From Akkermansiaceae bacterium (lineage in GTDB: Bacteria; Verrucomicrobiota; Verrucomicrobiia; Verrucomicrobiales; DEV007): DNA of 64,000 nt. The position numbers and the translations under genes are program-made. A model generated the notes under the pieces. The model did not search any database. It was not told the origin of the DNA and saw nothing but the letters and a program-made list of their open reading frames with translations. Shown piece by piece: positions 37,518-45,819 of the stretch (position 1 is the first letter of the stretch; every line of letters starts with the position of its first letter). Where the stretch lies: positions 310,001 to 374,000 of the forward strand of contig JACKQE010000003.1 of the NCBI GenBank assembly GCA_024233005.1, written 5' to 3'.

Positions 37518-38486
37518 ATGTCGTCAATCATTAAATCGTTGCGGCTCATTTCCGATCCCACCCGCCTCCGGATCCTTCATTTGCTGGGGGAGGAAGAGCT
37601 TTCGGTGGCGGAACTGCAGGAAATTCTCGCCATGGGCCAGTCGCGCATTTCCACCCAACTGGCCCAGCTCAAGCAGGGGCATTTGGTGAATGACCGGCGG
37701 TCCGGGAAAAACTGCCTCTACAGCCTCGATCTCCCGCCGGATGGCGCCGGGAAACGCCTCGGAGAGACCATCTCCCTGGCGGCGGAGGAACTTCCCGAGA
37801 TCCCCCAGGACCGGGCGGCCCTGCGGCTCCTGCTCCGCAAGCGCAAGGATCAAGCCAGGGCCTATTTCGATGAACTGGCGGGCCGCTTCGGTCGCACCTA
37901 CTGCCCCGGACGTTCCTGGAAATCCCTTGGAGAGACCCTCCTGAAGTTGCTGCCCCCCTTGGAAATCGCGGATCTCGGTGCCGGAGAGGGCACGTTCTCG
38001 CAGCTCCTTGCGCAACGGGCCGCCAAAGTCATCGCGGTCGACAACAGCGAGAAGATGGTGGAGTTCGGCTCCCGCGTGGCGAAAGAAAACGGCTTCTCCA
38101 ACCTCGAGTACCGGCTTGGCGACCTCGAGGATCCGCCGATTGAGGCCGCGTCGGTGGATCTCGCTTTTTTCAGCCAGTCTCTCCACCATGCGGTCCATCC
38201 CGCGACCGCCATTGCCGGGGCCAACCGCATTCTGCGTCCCGGAGGACGCATCATCATCCTCGACCTGCTGCGTCACAATTTCGAAGAAGCGCGGGACATG
38301 TATGCCGATGTCTGGCTTGGCTTCACCGAGCTGGAGATCAGTGAGTGGTTGGAGAAAGCAGGCTTCACCGGGATCGAAATCTCCGTCGTCGACCGGGAGA
38401 AAGAGGGTCCCGGCTTTCAGACGATCCTCGCCATTGCCGACAAACCGACAGCACCCCCTGCCTCTCCCGATCATGGCCTACGATGA
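37518..38486 (+). CDS. ArsR-type regulator fused to a SAM methyltransferase domain (SahR-like)
   Basis: 322 residues. Positions 5-80 form an ArsR-type winged helix (ISDPTRLRILHLLGEEELSV, then GQSRISTQLAQLK). Positions of about 150-310 form a class I methyltransferase (LADLGAGEGT without its first residue, DNSEKMVEF, FFSQSLHHAVHP). The SahR regulators of methionine metabolism in Proteobacteria include fusions of this shape that sense SAH beside ahcY. Here it is divergent from metK-ahcY, which suggests the same role, but this is inference. The methyltransferase part could be a sensor or an enzyme. Confidence 0.82.
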   Translation: MSSIIKSLRLISDPTRLRILHLLGEEELSVAELQEILAMGQSRISTQLAQLKQGHLVNDRRSGKNCLYSLDLPPDGAGKRLGETISLAAEELPEIPQDRAALRLLLRKRKDQARAYFDELAGRFGRTYCPGRSWKSLGETLLKLLPPLEIADLGAGEGTFSQLLAQRAAKVIAVDNSEKMVEFGSRVAKENGFSNLEYRLGDLEDPPIEAASVDLAFFSQSLHHAVHPATAIAGANRILRPGGRIIILDLLRHNFEEARDMYADVWLGFTELEISEWLEKAGFTGIEISVVDREKEGPGFQTILAIADKPTAPPASPDHGLR

Positions 38487-38826
38487 ATCCCTCGCGGAAC
38501 GCGTCCGAGCCGCTCTCTGGCAATCGGGAACCACGTTCGAAGAAAAGACCATGATGGGGGGTCTCTGCATCCTGGTGGATGGCAAGATGTGTGTCGGAGT
38601 CGTCCAGGACCGACTCATGGCCCGGCTCGATCCGGCAATCTATGAGGAAATGCTGGAACGTCCCGGATGCGAGCCGATGGATTTCACCGGACGCCCGATG
38701 AAAGGTTACGTGTGGGTGGATCCCCCCGGGATGAAGGGAGACGCGGCTCTGCAGCACTGGATCGGTCTGGCCCTGGAGTTCAACCCCCGGGCCAAAGCCT
38801 CGAAATCACGCAAAAAGTCCGGGTAG
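38473..38826 (+). CDS. TfoX N-terminal-domain protein
   Basis: 117 residues starting at ATG 38473, overlapping the end of the ArsR-methyltransferase gene by 14 bases, so probably translationally coupled. It matches the TfoX N-terminal domain: FEEKTMMGGLCILVDGKMCVGV at 22-43, DRLMARL, and DFTGRPMKGYVWV. The C-terminal helical half of full TfoX is missing, as in many stand-alone members. These small proteins are of unknown function outside competence regulation. The Lys/Ser-rich tail is basic. Confidence 0.8.
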   Translation: MAYDESLAERVRAALWQSGTTFEEKTMMGGLCILVDGKMCVGVVQDRLMARLDPAIYEEMLERPGCEPMDFTGRPMKGYVWVDPPGMKGDAALQHWIGLALEFNPRAKASKSRKKSG

Positions 38827-38973
38827 CCCCATGCTCATGACGTTCTGGTTTCGATTCGGTAGGGGGAAGTTTTGCACGCCAGGATCGCCGCCGTTACTTG
38901 CAGCCTTCCGCCCCCCATTTTTCACACAAATTCCCATTGCCAAAGGGAACTGACCAATTGAGTATCCCGATCT

Positions 38974-39027
38974 ATGAGCAAGCCGGGACCTGAGCCTTTA
39001 AAGAAGGAAAGCCTTTTTGCCAATTTA
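38974..39027 (+). pseudogene. Original 5' end of the large membrane-protein gene, cut off by IS630
   Basis: ATG 38974 starts an 18-codon frame (MSKPGPEPLKKESLFANL) that runs exactly to the TA at 39026-39027, where the IS630-family element begins. Removing the element and one TA joins this frame, in frame, to ATT GGA CGT at 40175 of the large downstream gene. It therefore looks like the true start of that gene before insertion. Confidence 0.8.
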
Positions 39028-39051
39028 GACCGTTTCTCGAAAGTTTTTTCG
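39026..39051 (+). repeat. Left terminal inverted repeat of IS630 element
   Basis: 26 bp beginning TAGACCGTTTCTC and ending TTTTTTCG. It matches the reverse complement of 40149-40174 at 24 of 26 positions. Confidence 0.88.
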
Positions 39052-39052
39052 T

Positions 39053-39997
39053 TTATGGGCTGTGTGTTCGGCAGACGGATCGGACGACTTGAGGTTTGTC
39101 CAGAAGGGTTTGGATCGAGGTGATGAGCTTGGCGGTGAGTTCTTCGCCGCTCTTGGTAATGAATCCCGCCAAGTAGTGACTTTTGAGATGCTGCCAAAGG
39201 CGTTCGATGGGGTTGAAGTCGGGACTGTAAGGAGGAAGGTAGACCGGTTCGATGTGATGCCAGTTGAGAGTCTTGACCTTGTGCCAGCTGGCATTGTCGA
39301 GAACCAACACACACCGTCGACCCGGAGTCGGCGGAGCTTCCTCTGCCATCGTGTCGAGGAATACTTGGAAGACATCGCCATCGCAGTGTGGAACGATCAG
39401 GCTGACAAGCTTACCGCTTTTGGGATGGACCGCTCCAATGACGTTTTTCCGGACATGCTTGCCGAAGTACCCCTGAGTGATTCGTTCGCCGCGCCTGGCC
39501 CACTTCCGACGCGGTCTCGGGTCGCCTTCGAACCCGGCTTCGTCACCAAAGTAAACGTCGCAGCGATCATCGTCTATCAGGTCAAGGAGCTCATCGGCAA
39601 AGCGTGCCCGCTGGTCCTCCCAGTCTTCCCGATTCGGTGGCTCGGGCATGGGCCGCGGGACTTTGAGCTGGTAGTCGTGTTCGTGAAGGTATCGCACCAG
39701 CGTGCTGTAGGCGATGGGCAGATCCTTCTCGTTCTTAAGCCAGCCCACCAGTTTCGTGGCCGTCCAGTGGCTTTGGCCAGCCAACGCGGGGGCCTCGACC
39801 AAAGGCAGGATCACCTCGGCAACCAACTCTTTGGAAACTGATCGGGGCCTCCCCGTTTTGGGCCGATAGGTCAACGCGTCGATGCCTGCCTCATTGAAGC
39901 GTGAAATCCAGAGCTGGAGGCACCGTTCGGTGACTCGCGAATGCTTGCGGGTCAGTTCGAAGTCAGCCCCGCAGAGCATGAGATGGATCGCGCGCAA
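39053..39997 (-). CDS. IS630-family transposase
   Basis: At least 314 residues. The helix-turn-helix is near the start (TERCLQLWISRFNEAGIDAL) with a linker TGRPRSVS. The DDE catalytic residues sit in YFGDEAGFEGD, VLVLDNASWHK and YSPDFNPIERLW. No ATG is obvious. The same frame is open further upstream to about 40092, reading LLEPENCSLAELEVAID just before the listed TTG, which restores the usual 340-residue length, so translation probably starts at a weak codon there. No frameshift or stop is seen, so the element may still be active. Confidence 0.88.
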   Translation of the reverse strand: MRAIHLMLCGADFELTRKHSRVTERCLQLWISRFNEAGIDALTYRPKTGRPRSVSKELVAEVILPLVEAPALAGQSHWTATKLVGWLKNEKDLPIAYSTLVRYLHEHDYQLKVPRPMPEPPNREDWEDQRARFADELLDLIDDDRCDVYFGDEAGFEGDPRPRRKWARRGERITQGYFGKHVRKNVIGAVHPKSGKLVSLIVPHCDGDVFQVFLDTMAEEAPPTPGRRCVLVLDNASWHKVKTLNWHHIEPVYLPPYSPDFNPIERLWQHLKSHYLAGFITKSGEELTAKLITSIQTLLDKPQVVRSVCRTHSP

Positions 39998-40129
39998 CCG
40001 TCTTGAAGCCTTCTCATCGGGAGAGCAATCAATGGCGACTTCCAGCTCCGCCAGTGAGCAGTTTTCCGGTTCAAGGAGTTGTCGTTGCCTTCCGATTCAG
40101 AAGCCTAAGCCACTGAAAAAACAGTACAA

Positions 40130-43100
40130 GTGGAAAAATCACTTTTCGCGAAAATACTTTTGAGAAACGGTCTAATTGGACGTGCCAAATGGCTAGCCCG
40201 GCTCAAAGATTCTAAGGCTTTCGAAGTCACCACGAAATTAATCACCAATGCAGGAATCCTTGCGTTTGTTGCGCCACTCCTGCAGAGCGAGTTTGGTATT
40301 CGAGTTTGGACCATCTTCCTCCTGGGCGTCGCTGTCGCGGTAGTTCTCTATTTCCTCGCTGCCAAGAAGAAAATTACCCTGAATCCGATTTGGCTTCGCA
40401 GGGCATCGAAATTGTTGGTCCCTTGCCTGTTGCTGCTGCTGGTCATCCTGGCAATACGACCCTTCTATGGATTGTCGGGACGCGCTTACGTGGCTATTAC
40501 CGAAGAGGGACTTTCTCCCTTTGATCCAAAAAGGTATGTTTCTGAATCCGAGACTCTTTCTGAAGGAACGGCACTCATCGTAGCCAACCATCCGGCCCAT
40601 CGGTGGATGGCCGGCTTTCTCCACGAGAGTGGACCTGATCTCGCGCGCGATTCCCAGAAACCGGAACGGCACCATTGGTTGGCACCGTTACGATGGTTTG
40701 GCAGCCTCGCAAGATCAATGATCTTCAGCGGCAAGGTGGTCATCCTGCACCCCATCACCCGGACTCAGGACAAGGTGGTCCCGATCTTTCTCGAACGAGC
40801 CCAATCAGAATCTTGGACGGACCTTGCCGGATCGCCTTGCAACACCTTTCAATTCGACCTCAGATCGGATCGTTCGATTTCTTTTGAACTGGCAGCTACT
40901 CCGATCGGGGAGGCAGATGACGGACTCACCAGAATTGGAACCGATTTCGCGATCGAGTTGGCATCAATCGAGGGGAAGAAAATGCGGTTCTCAATGGTCT
41001 CACGAATGGAAGACCGGCAATGGCAGGACGTCGCCCTGTTCAATGATTTCAACGAGAAAACGGCCCTCTACATCGCCCGGTTGTCCGAACTGCTGATCAG
41101 TCCCAATCTGCGGAATACCTGGGCGGAGACACAGGCGGGACTATGGGACACCGTGCCCAATGACCGAGAGAGATTGCGTCTGCTTCAACTTCGGGCCAGT
41201 CTGGACAGCGTTGTCGCAGAGGGAAACATCCTCAATGCCCAGCTACTTCCTGATTTGATTAGGATCGAATCGATTCTTGTCACAGCTATCGACGGTCCGG
41301 AATCCCTCACCAGAGACCAGTTGCTTTTTTGGAGCACGAAACAGTTCCTGAAGTTTTCGGACCGGAACAAACGGCGATTCGAAGCCACCAACGGCAGCCT
41401 CTCCCGAATGGTCGCCGAAGCGGAGCCAGCCATGGAACCCGTCGAATTGCCGGAATCCCCGATTGACTTTGTCCACACGATTGGCCGGTTGGTCCCCCCC
41501 AATCTGTGGGCTCGCGAAGAAGTCCAAAACCTGATATCGACTCTGTTTTCGAGGACATCGGGCGTTCACGAAAAGGTTGGCGAATCGGTGAGCCCAAAAC
41601 TGGCATGGGCGCGGGCCGCGGACTGGGAGAGTATTCGGACAGGGTTGGCTGATCTGGCTTTTCGTAACAACGCTCCAAGCCCCGGCCACATCGAGGAGAG
41701 TGCTGCTTTCGCGGCGCAATCACCGTCGTTGGAAGAAATCTGGGCGGAAGCCGAAACCAAAGCCGGACAAGAATTTCTTCGGCGCGTGTTGCTCCACTGT
41801 TCGCATTCCCTCGAACTCCTACTGGACGAGCCAACCCAAGGAAACGCAATCACCGCGGTCGCCGATCTGCTTGAGGCGATCTTGCACCAAGGCGACCTGC
41901 TCGATGCGGTGCTGGAACTGAGGCAACGCCATTTTGGCGACTCGAAAAGTTATCTTGCGAATTCTTCCGTGATTCAATACCTCCAAGCTGCCACCATACT
42001 TTACGCCAAATCCAACCGCCAAGTCGTGGCCTCTCCTGATGCCGCCCAAAAGATCTCCTCGCCTCCAGCCTCCGGGTCGGAAGTCGCCCCTCTGGTCGAA
42101 TTCCTCAAACCGTTCGCGAACTTCACCGATCACCCGTCCGTGGCCGAATTTTTGGATGATGAAGATTTCCGGAAGAAGCTGGTCGACTCTCTCCGCAATC
42201 CTGATGATTGGGTGCGCTTAGATCCACGATTGAAGGGCCTAATGATCGCCTATCTGACGCCACTCGAACCGGCCGAAGCAATCAAGAAAGCCACACCTTG
42301 GCTGGAGTGGACCCAGTCTCTGTTCAGCGACCCGGCCTGTCTCGAATTGAAAGCCAAGCTCAACAACGAAGAATTCCCTGATTTGAAGCTCATCGAAAAA
42401 CTCGGGCCTATCGTCAAAACCATGCCCAATTCGGTGATCGGACAGGACACTTTTTCCGAACTCGTTTCAAAAGCCGTATCGATCTTTAAGGCCTCCCGAG
42501 AAATAAACGAGGCCAATGATTCAGATCAGGTCAGGGAGTTGGCCCGCATTGCATCGGATGGCTCACTCGTCGTTCGTGAGACCCTCAACCAATCGAAGAT
42601 CTTTTCTCCCTTTGGCGAGTTCTTCGACCGTGTGATTGATCAGGGAAATGTTGCTGCATTTGCCCACCATCTGGAGATGCCTTCCTCAGAAGTGGAATTC
42701 CTAAAGCTTTGGCAAGAGAACCTGAGACTTAGACTTTCCACCACCAGGCCCGTTACGGTGCTGAGCCCATCCGAGCAGAGACTATGGACCCTCATTGGAC
42801 GCGTCGTCTGGTTTTCTGGCATCCCCGAGGATCGGCAGCCGGTTGCCATCGTTTACGACGAAAAAAATGGCTCCATCGGCTTCGATCCGCCCTGTCCTGA
42901 GTTGACCAAATGGATTCGCGAAGCCATCACCGGAGACACCAATCTCGGTGATGGGAACGCATACCCCTACTTATCCGAAGCCCTGGTTTTCGATCTGATT
43001 CTTCGAACGATGGACGACCATACTCCGAACGGATATGTTCACACTGAATTCGGCAAACTCCGTGTCCTGTTTCAGAGCCTAGCCAGGCAGAGCATTGAGG

Positions 43101-43186
43101 AATACGTCACCGACACGTTTCCGGCAACACCCGAGACAGGGGCCGGCGCGGAACCCGCGCCGCTCGTAAAGACCGGTGCGGAGTAA
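40130..43186 (+). CDS. Large membrane protein of unknown function, restarted inside an IS630 end
   Basis: About 1018 residues from GTG 40130, but the first 15 codons come from the IS630 right end (MEKSLFAKILLRNGL). The original start seems to be ATG 38974. Two membrane helices lie near 42-80 and 95-118 (LLVPCLLLLLVILAI). The long remainder has no recognised domain; it is rich in charged and helical sequence, with GTALIVANHPAHRWM near 145. It is followed after 30 bases by a POTRA protein, so the two probably work together at the envelope. GC content is lower than in flanking genes. Whether the restart is used is unknown. Confidence 0.7.
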   Translation: MEKSLFAKILLRNGLIGRAKWLARLKDSKAFEVTTKLITNAGILAFVAPLLQSEFGIRVWTIFLLGVAVAVVLYFLAAKKKITLNPIWLRRASKLLVPCLLLLLVILAIRPFYGLSGRAYVAITEEGLSPFDPKRYVSESETLSEGTALIVANHPAHRWMAGFLHESGPDLARDSQKPERHHWLAPLRWFGSLARSMIFSGKVVILHPITRTQDKVVPIFLERAQSESWTDLAGSPCNTFQFDLRSDRSISFELAATPIGEADDGLTRIGTDFAIELASIEGKKMRFSMVSRMEDRQWQDVALFNDFNEKTALYIARLSELLISPNLRNTWAETQAGLWDTVPNDRERLRLLQLRASLDSVVAEGNILNAQLLPDLIRIESILVTAIDGPESLTRDQLLFWSTKQFLKFSDRNKRRFEATNGSLSRMVAEAEPAMEPVELPESPIDFVHTIGRLVPPNLWAREEVQNLISTLFSRTSGVHEKVGESVSPKLAWARAADWESIRTGLADLAFRNNAPSPGHIEESAAFAAQSPSLEEIWAEAETKAGQEFLRRVLLHCSHSLELLLDEPTQGNAITAVADLLEAILHQGDLLDAVLELRQRHFGDSKSYLANSSVIQYLQAATILYAKSNRQVVASPDAAQKISSPPASGSEVAPLVEFLKPFANFTDHPSVAEFLDDEDFRKKLVDSLRNPDDWVRLDPRLKGLMIAYLTPLEPAEAIKKATPWLEWTQSLFSDPACLELKAKLNNEEFPDLKLIEKLGPIVKTMPNSVIGQDTFSELVSKAVSIFKASREINEANDSDQVRELARIASDGSLVVRETLNQSKIFSPFGEFFDRVIDQGNVAAFAHHLEMPSSEVEFLKLWQENLRLRLSTTRPVTVLSPSEQRLWTLIGRVVWFSGIPEDRQPVAIVYDEKNGSIGFDPPCPELTKWIREAITGDTNLGDGNAYPYLSEALVFDLILRTMDDHTPNGYVHTEFGKLRVLFQSLARQSIEEYVTDTFPATPETGAGAEPAPLVKTGAE
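40149..40174 (-). repeat. Right terminal inverted repeat of IS630 element
   Basis: 26 bp, read on the minus strand as TAGACCGTTTCTC and ending ATTTTCG. It pairs with 39026-39051. The right-hand TA is 40173-40174. Confidence 0.88.
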
Positions 43187-43228
43187 TTCGCACCAGGAAA
43201 ACCCAACGCCTGCGAATTGGATCCTATC

Positions 43229-44866
43229 ATGCACAAGTTACTCATCCTCATCACTCTCGGCATTCCAGCTGCGATCGTCGGTCAGACGACTCCTCCGATT
43301 GTGCTGCCTCAGCTTCCCGCGCCCGTGTCTTCTTCACCGGCACCCGTCTCTCCTGCCCCACTTACACCGCTTCCTGTTAAGGACGTTCAGTTTAGCTTCA
43401 CTGGGACTCAATTGCTCGCTCCCGAAGAAATGCTCGCCCTGCTGAAGAGTAAAGTCGGCAAGCCTGTTTCTAACCAGGATCTGGACGACGACGTCAGGGC
43501 CTTTTATGAGACCGGCAAAATCGATGCGGTGAAAATCTCCAAAATCGAGGAGCCGGATGGAATCGTTTTGCGCGTCGAAGTCGACTTTCCGAAGCAAGTC
43601 GGTGGCATTGAATTAGCGGGCGTCTCCGAAGACCTGATGATGGAGTTGCGGCCCCTGCTCTCAATCGCTGTTGGAAGTCTTGCCGATTCTTTCACCTGCA
43701 CAAAGGAGGTTGAGGCCGTGCAGTCCTTTTTCTATTCCAAGGGATACCCAGAAGCCCAGGTTTCACTGGCGTTCGATTCGATGCCTCAAGCCGGACAGTT
43801 TGCATTGAAATATGCCGTGACCATGGGGCCGCGCATCATGGTTCGACGGATTCACCTGCTTGGGAATCGAGGATTCCACACAAGCGCCTTAATGCCCTTT
43901 ATTGATCAAAAGGAGAATGCTCCGCGATTGCCACAACCCGCATACGATACGGCCTTCGATCGACTCCTCCATTTCTATTTCGAGGCCGGCGGCTACCTCG
44001 GTGCACGCATAGCTCCTCCGATCCTTAAAGAGACTGGAGAAGAGGGGTATTTCGACCTGTTCCTCGAGATCGCAGAAGGGTCGAAGTACACCATTGATGA
44101 GATCGCATTCAGCGGGGTGGGGCGGCTCCTCGCCTCAGAGTTAGCGGAATTGATCGAGCTTCACCAAGGCGATCCCTATTCAGTGACAATCATCGAGAAA
44201 GCCAAATCAGAGATTGAAGCAGCTTACAAAAGAATTGGTCACTTCGAAGCAAAGGTCGAGGTCAGATGGGCCCCTTCATCGGATAATAAAGTCTCGATCA
44301 ATTTTGCGGTGACGGAAGGTGATGAATTTCGATTCGGGAAGATCACGGTTGAAGGAAACGGCACAACCCGGGATGAAGTGATTAGAAAGGAGCTTCTGTT
44401 CATTCCCGGTGATGTGATCAATATGGATGAGTTCGAACGATCCATGAAGAGTTTGGCAAGGTTAGACTTTATCGCATCCATAGAGCCCCATTTTGCAGAC
44501 ACCAAGATTCCCAGAGAAAAAGATCTGCTTATCAAGCTGTCTGAAAAACCGAGCGGAATGATCACATATAGTGCGGGGTATTCCTCCCTGGACGGGTTCA
44601 ATCTGCTGCTGAGGCTAAACCAGACAAACTTCGATCCGTTCAATTACCCAAATTTTAGCGGTGGCGGAGTGAAATTTTCGATGAATATGGACTTTGCGAA
44701 CAGAGGAGGTCGCTTGCGCCTTTCCATTGGGAGAAGGGACTTTCTAGGGCGCTCCCTTCGATTGAAATTGCCGAAGGTAGAATCGCCGATCGAGACTTTG
44801 AAGGGCGAAGCACAACCGGCGAAAGATTCAGAAATCATCCCACCATCCTCAGACGGAGACAGGTAA
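43229..44866 (+). CDS. BamA/Omp85-like POTRA protein with truncated barrel
   Basis: 545 residues from ATG 43229, chosen because a signal peptide follows (cleavage near VGQ). A Pro-rich linker precedes about five POTRA-like repeats spanning roughly residues 45-440 (for example FGKITVEGNGTTRDEVIRKEL near 375). The Omp85 barrel begins at about 455 (YSAGYSSLDGFNLLLRLNQ, NFDPFNYPNFSGGG) but only about three strands are present before an unrelated acidic tail ends the protein. A full BamA-type barrel needs about 350 more residues. The protein is therefore truncated, or a barrel-less derivative. It follows the large membrane protein. Confidence 0.75.
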   Translation: MHKLLILITLGIPAAIVGQTTPPIVLPQLPAPVSSSPAPVSPAPLTPLPVKDVQFSFTGTQLLAPEEMLALLKSKVGKPVSNQDLDDDVRAFYETGKIDAVKISKIEEPDGIVLRVEVDFPKQVGGIELAGVSEDLMMELRPLLSIAVGSLADSFTCTKEVEAVQSFFYSKGYPEAQVSLAFDSMPQAGQFALKYAVTMGPRIMVRRIHLLGNRGFHTSALMPFIDQKENAPRLPQPAYDTAFDRLLHFYFEAGGYLGARIAPPILKETGEEGYFDLFLEIAEGSKYTIDEIAFSGVGRLLASELAELIELHQGDPYSVTIIEKAKSEIEAAYKRIGHFEAKVEVRWAPSSDNKVSINFAVTEGDEFRFGKITVEGNGTTRDEVIRKELLFIPGDVINMDEFERSMKSLARLDFIASIEPHFADTKIPREKDLLIKLSEKPSGMITYSAGYSSLDGFNLLLRLNQTNFDPFNYPNFSGGGVKFSMNMDFANRGGRLRLSIGRRDFLGRSLRLKLPKVESPIETLKGEAQPAKDSEIIPPSSDGDR

Positions 44867-45129
44867 CCATGAGCATTCCACGACGACTGTCTCGATTCCT
44901 TTGAGTTGACCTTGAGAGATTCAACGCAGGCCTTAAAAATAAGGAGAACCAATGCCGGGCACTCACATGACCTCTCCCCAAGCGACTGGGAGGAAATCGA
45001 TGGAAGGACGTGTCATAAAATAGACCAGCATTTCTATTTTTCGCAACGCTCATTCTGAAAGTTTGAAAATCTAGCCCGCCAGCGAATCGCTTTTAAGATG
45101 CTACCAGAGGTACTCGACGATCTTGAGGT
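44867..45129. other. Gap with degraded DNA after the POTRA gene
   Basis: No gene could be recognised in 44867-45020, and no further barrel strands were seen in the frames I read. The second half (45021-45129) is an IS630 remnant. Confidence 0.5.
45021..45129 (-). pseudogene. Degraded IS630-family transposase fragment
   Basis: Read on the minus strand from about 45129, the frame gives IVEYLW, stop, HLKSDSLAG, stop, I. This lines up with PIERLWQHLKSHYLAGFI of the intact transposase in the same window. TAGACC followed by a TTTTTCG stretch at 45021 resembles that element's terminal repeat. Two in-frame stops show decay. It is a different copy from the intact element and adjoins the stop codon of the next gene. 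Confidence 0.7.
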
Positions 45130-45714
45130 TTACCAAAAGAACCGGCGCTTGCGGACTCCGGGAGTTTCCAGGTAGACCGCACGAATGAGTGGTCGGCCTG
45201 GCGCCGACTCCAGCAGGATCAGTTCGGTTTCCTTTCCTTTGTACATCTTGAAAAACGAAGGGGACAGCACAAGCTTGCGACGGATCGTTTTATCGGTTCC
45301 CTGCCAGACGTAGCGGATCATGACATAATAGCTGCTGATGGTGGGGCGATTGAACGCGGATCGAGTGGCGCTGTCGCTGCTGACTTCCCGGGTGTAGACA
45401 TCCACATCCTCGACCAAGCCCTGGATGATCACGCCGTTTTGAAAAACCTTTTTGATCCAAAGGTAGCGCCATCCCACTATGAGCAGAGCGATGGCCGAAA
45501 TCCCAATCCCACCGGGAATGGCCCATTGCACGATGATGTCCTCCACAGGGGGACGTTCCACCTCCACGACCGCAGAGGCATTGGGCTGGCCGGCCCAGTG
45601 AAGGCCAAATCCCGCCATCAGGGCGAACACGGCCACCTTGGCGGCGCGGCCGAAGGTGAGGTCTCGCTCATAGAGCGCTAACAAGGTGGGGACGGGCGCG
45701 GCGGTTTCGTTCAT
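45130..45714 (-). CDS. Hypothetical membrane protein
   Basis: 194 residues with two membrane helices, near 23-42 (AAKVAVFALMAGFGLHWAG) and 67-86 (GIGISAIALLIVGWRYLW). The C-terminal half is soluble, with YYVMIRYVWQGTDKTIRRKL, and a basic end (RKRRFFW). This two-helix plus beta-rich tail layout resembles small envelope proteins of the DUF3592 type, but the match is weak. Function unknown. Confidence 0.6.
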   Translation of the reverse strand: MNETAAPVPTLLALYERDLTFGRAAKVAVFALMAGFGLHWAGQPNASAVVEVERPPVEDIIVQWAIPGGIGISAIALLIVGWRYLWIKKVFQNGVIIQGLVEDVDVYTREVSSDSATRSAFNRPTISSYYVMIRYVWQGTDKTIRRKLVLSPSFFKMYKGKETELILLESAPGRPLIRAVYLETPGVRKRRFFW

Positions 45715-45819
45715 GGTTGATGCAATGGACAGGGCGGTGGTGGTGATCTAACCCCTCGCATGGGACAGAGGGGAAGGGGAGTCTGAAATTTTGATAGGTG
45801 ACGGCACGCCGGGGTCGGG

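Larger units (their letters stand above)
39026..40174 (-). mobile_element. Complete IS630-family insertion sequence
   Basis: A 1149-bp element bounded by TA at both ends, the expected target duplication for this family. The 26-bp terminal inverted repeats differ at only two positions and both begin TAGACCGTTTCTC. Inside is one transposase gene on the minus strand. The element separates the 5' end of the large gene at 38974 from its body at 40175. Confidence 0.9.
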
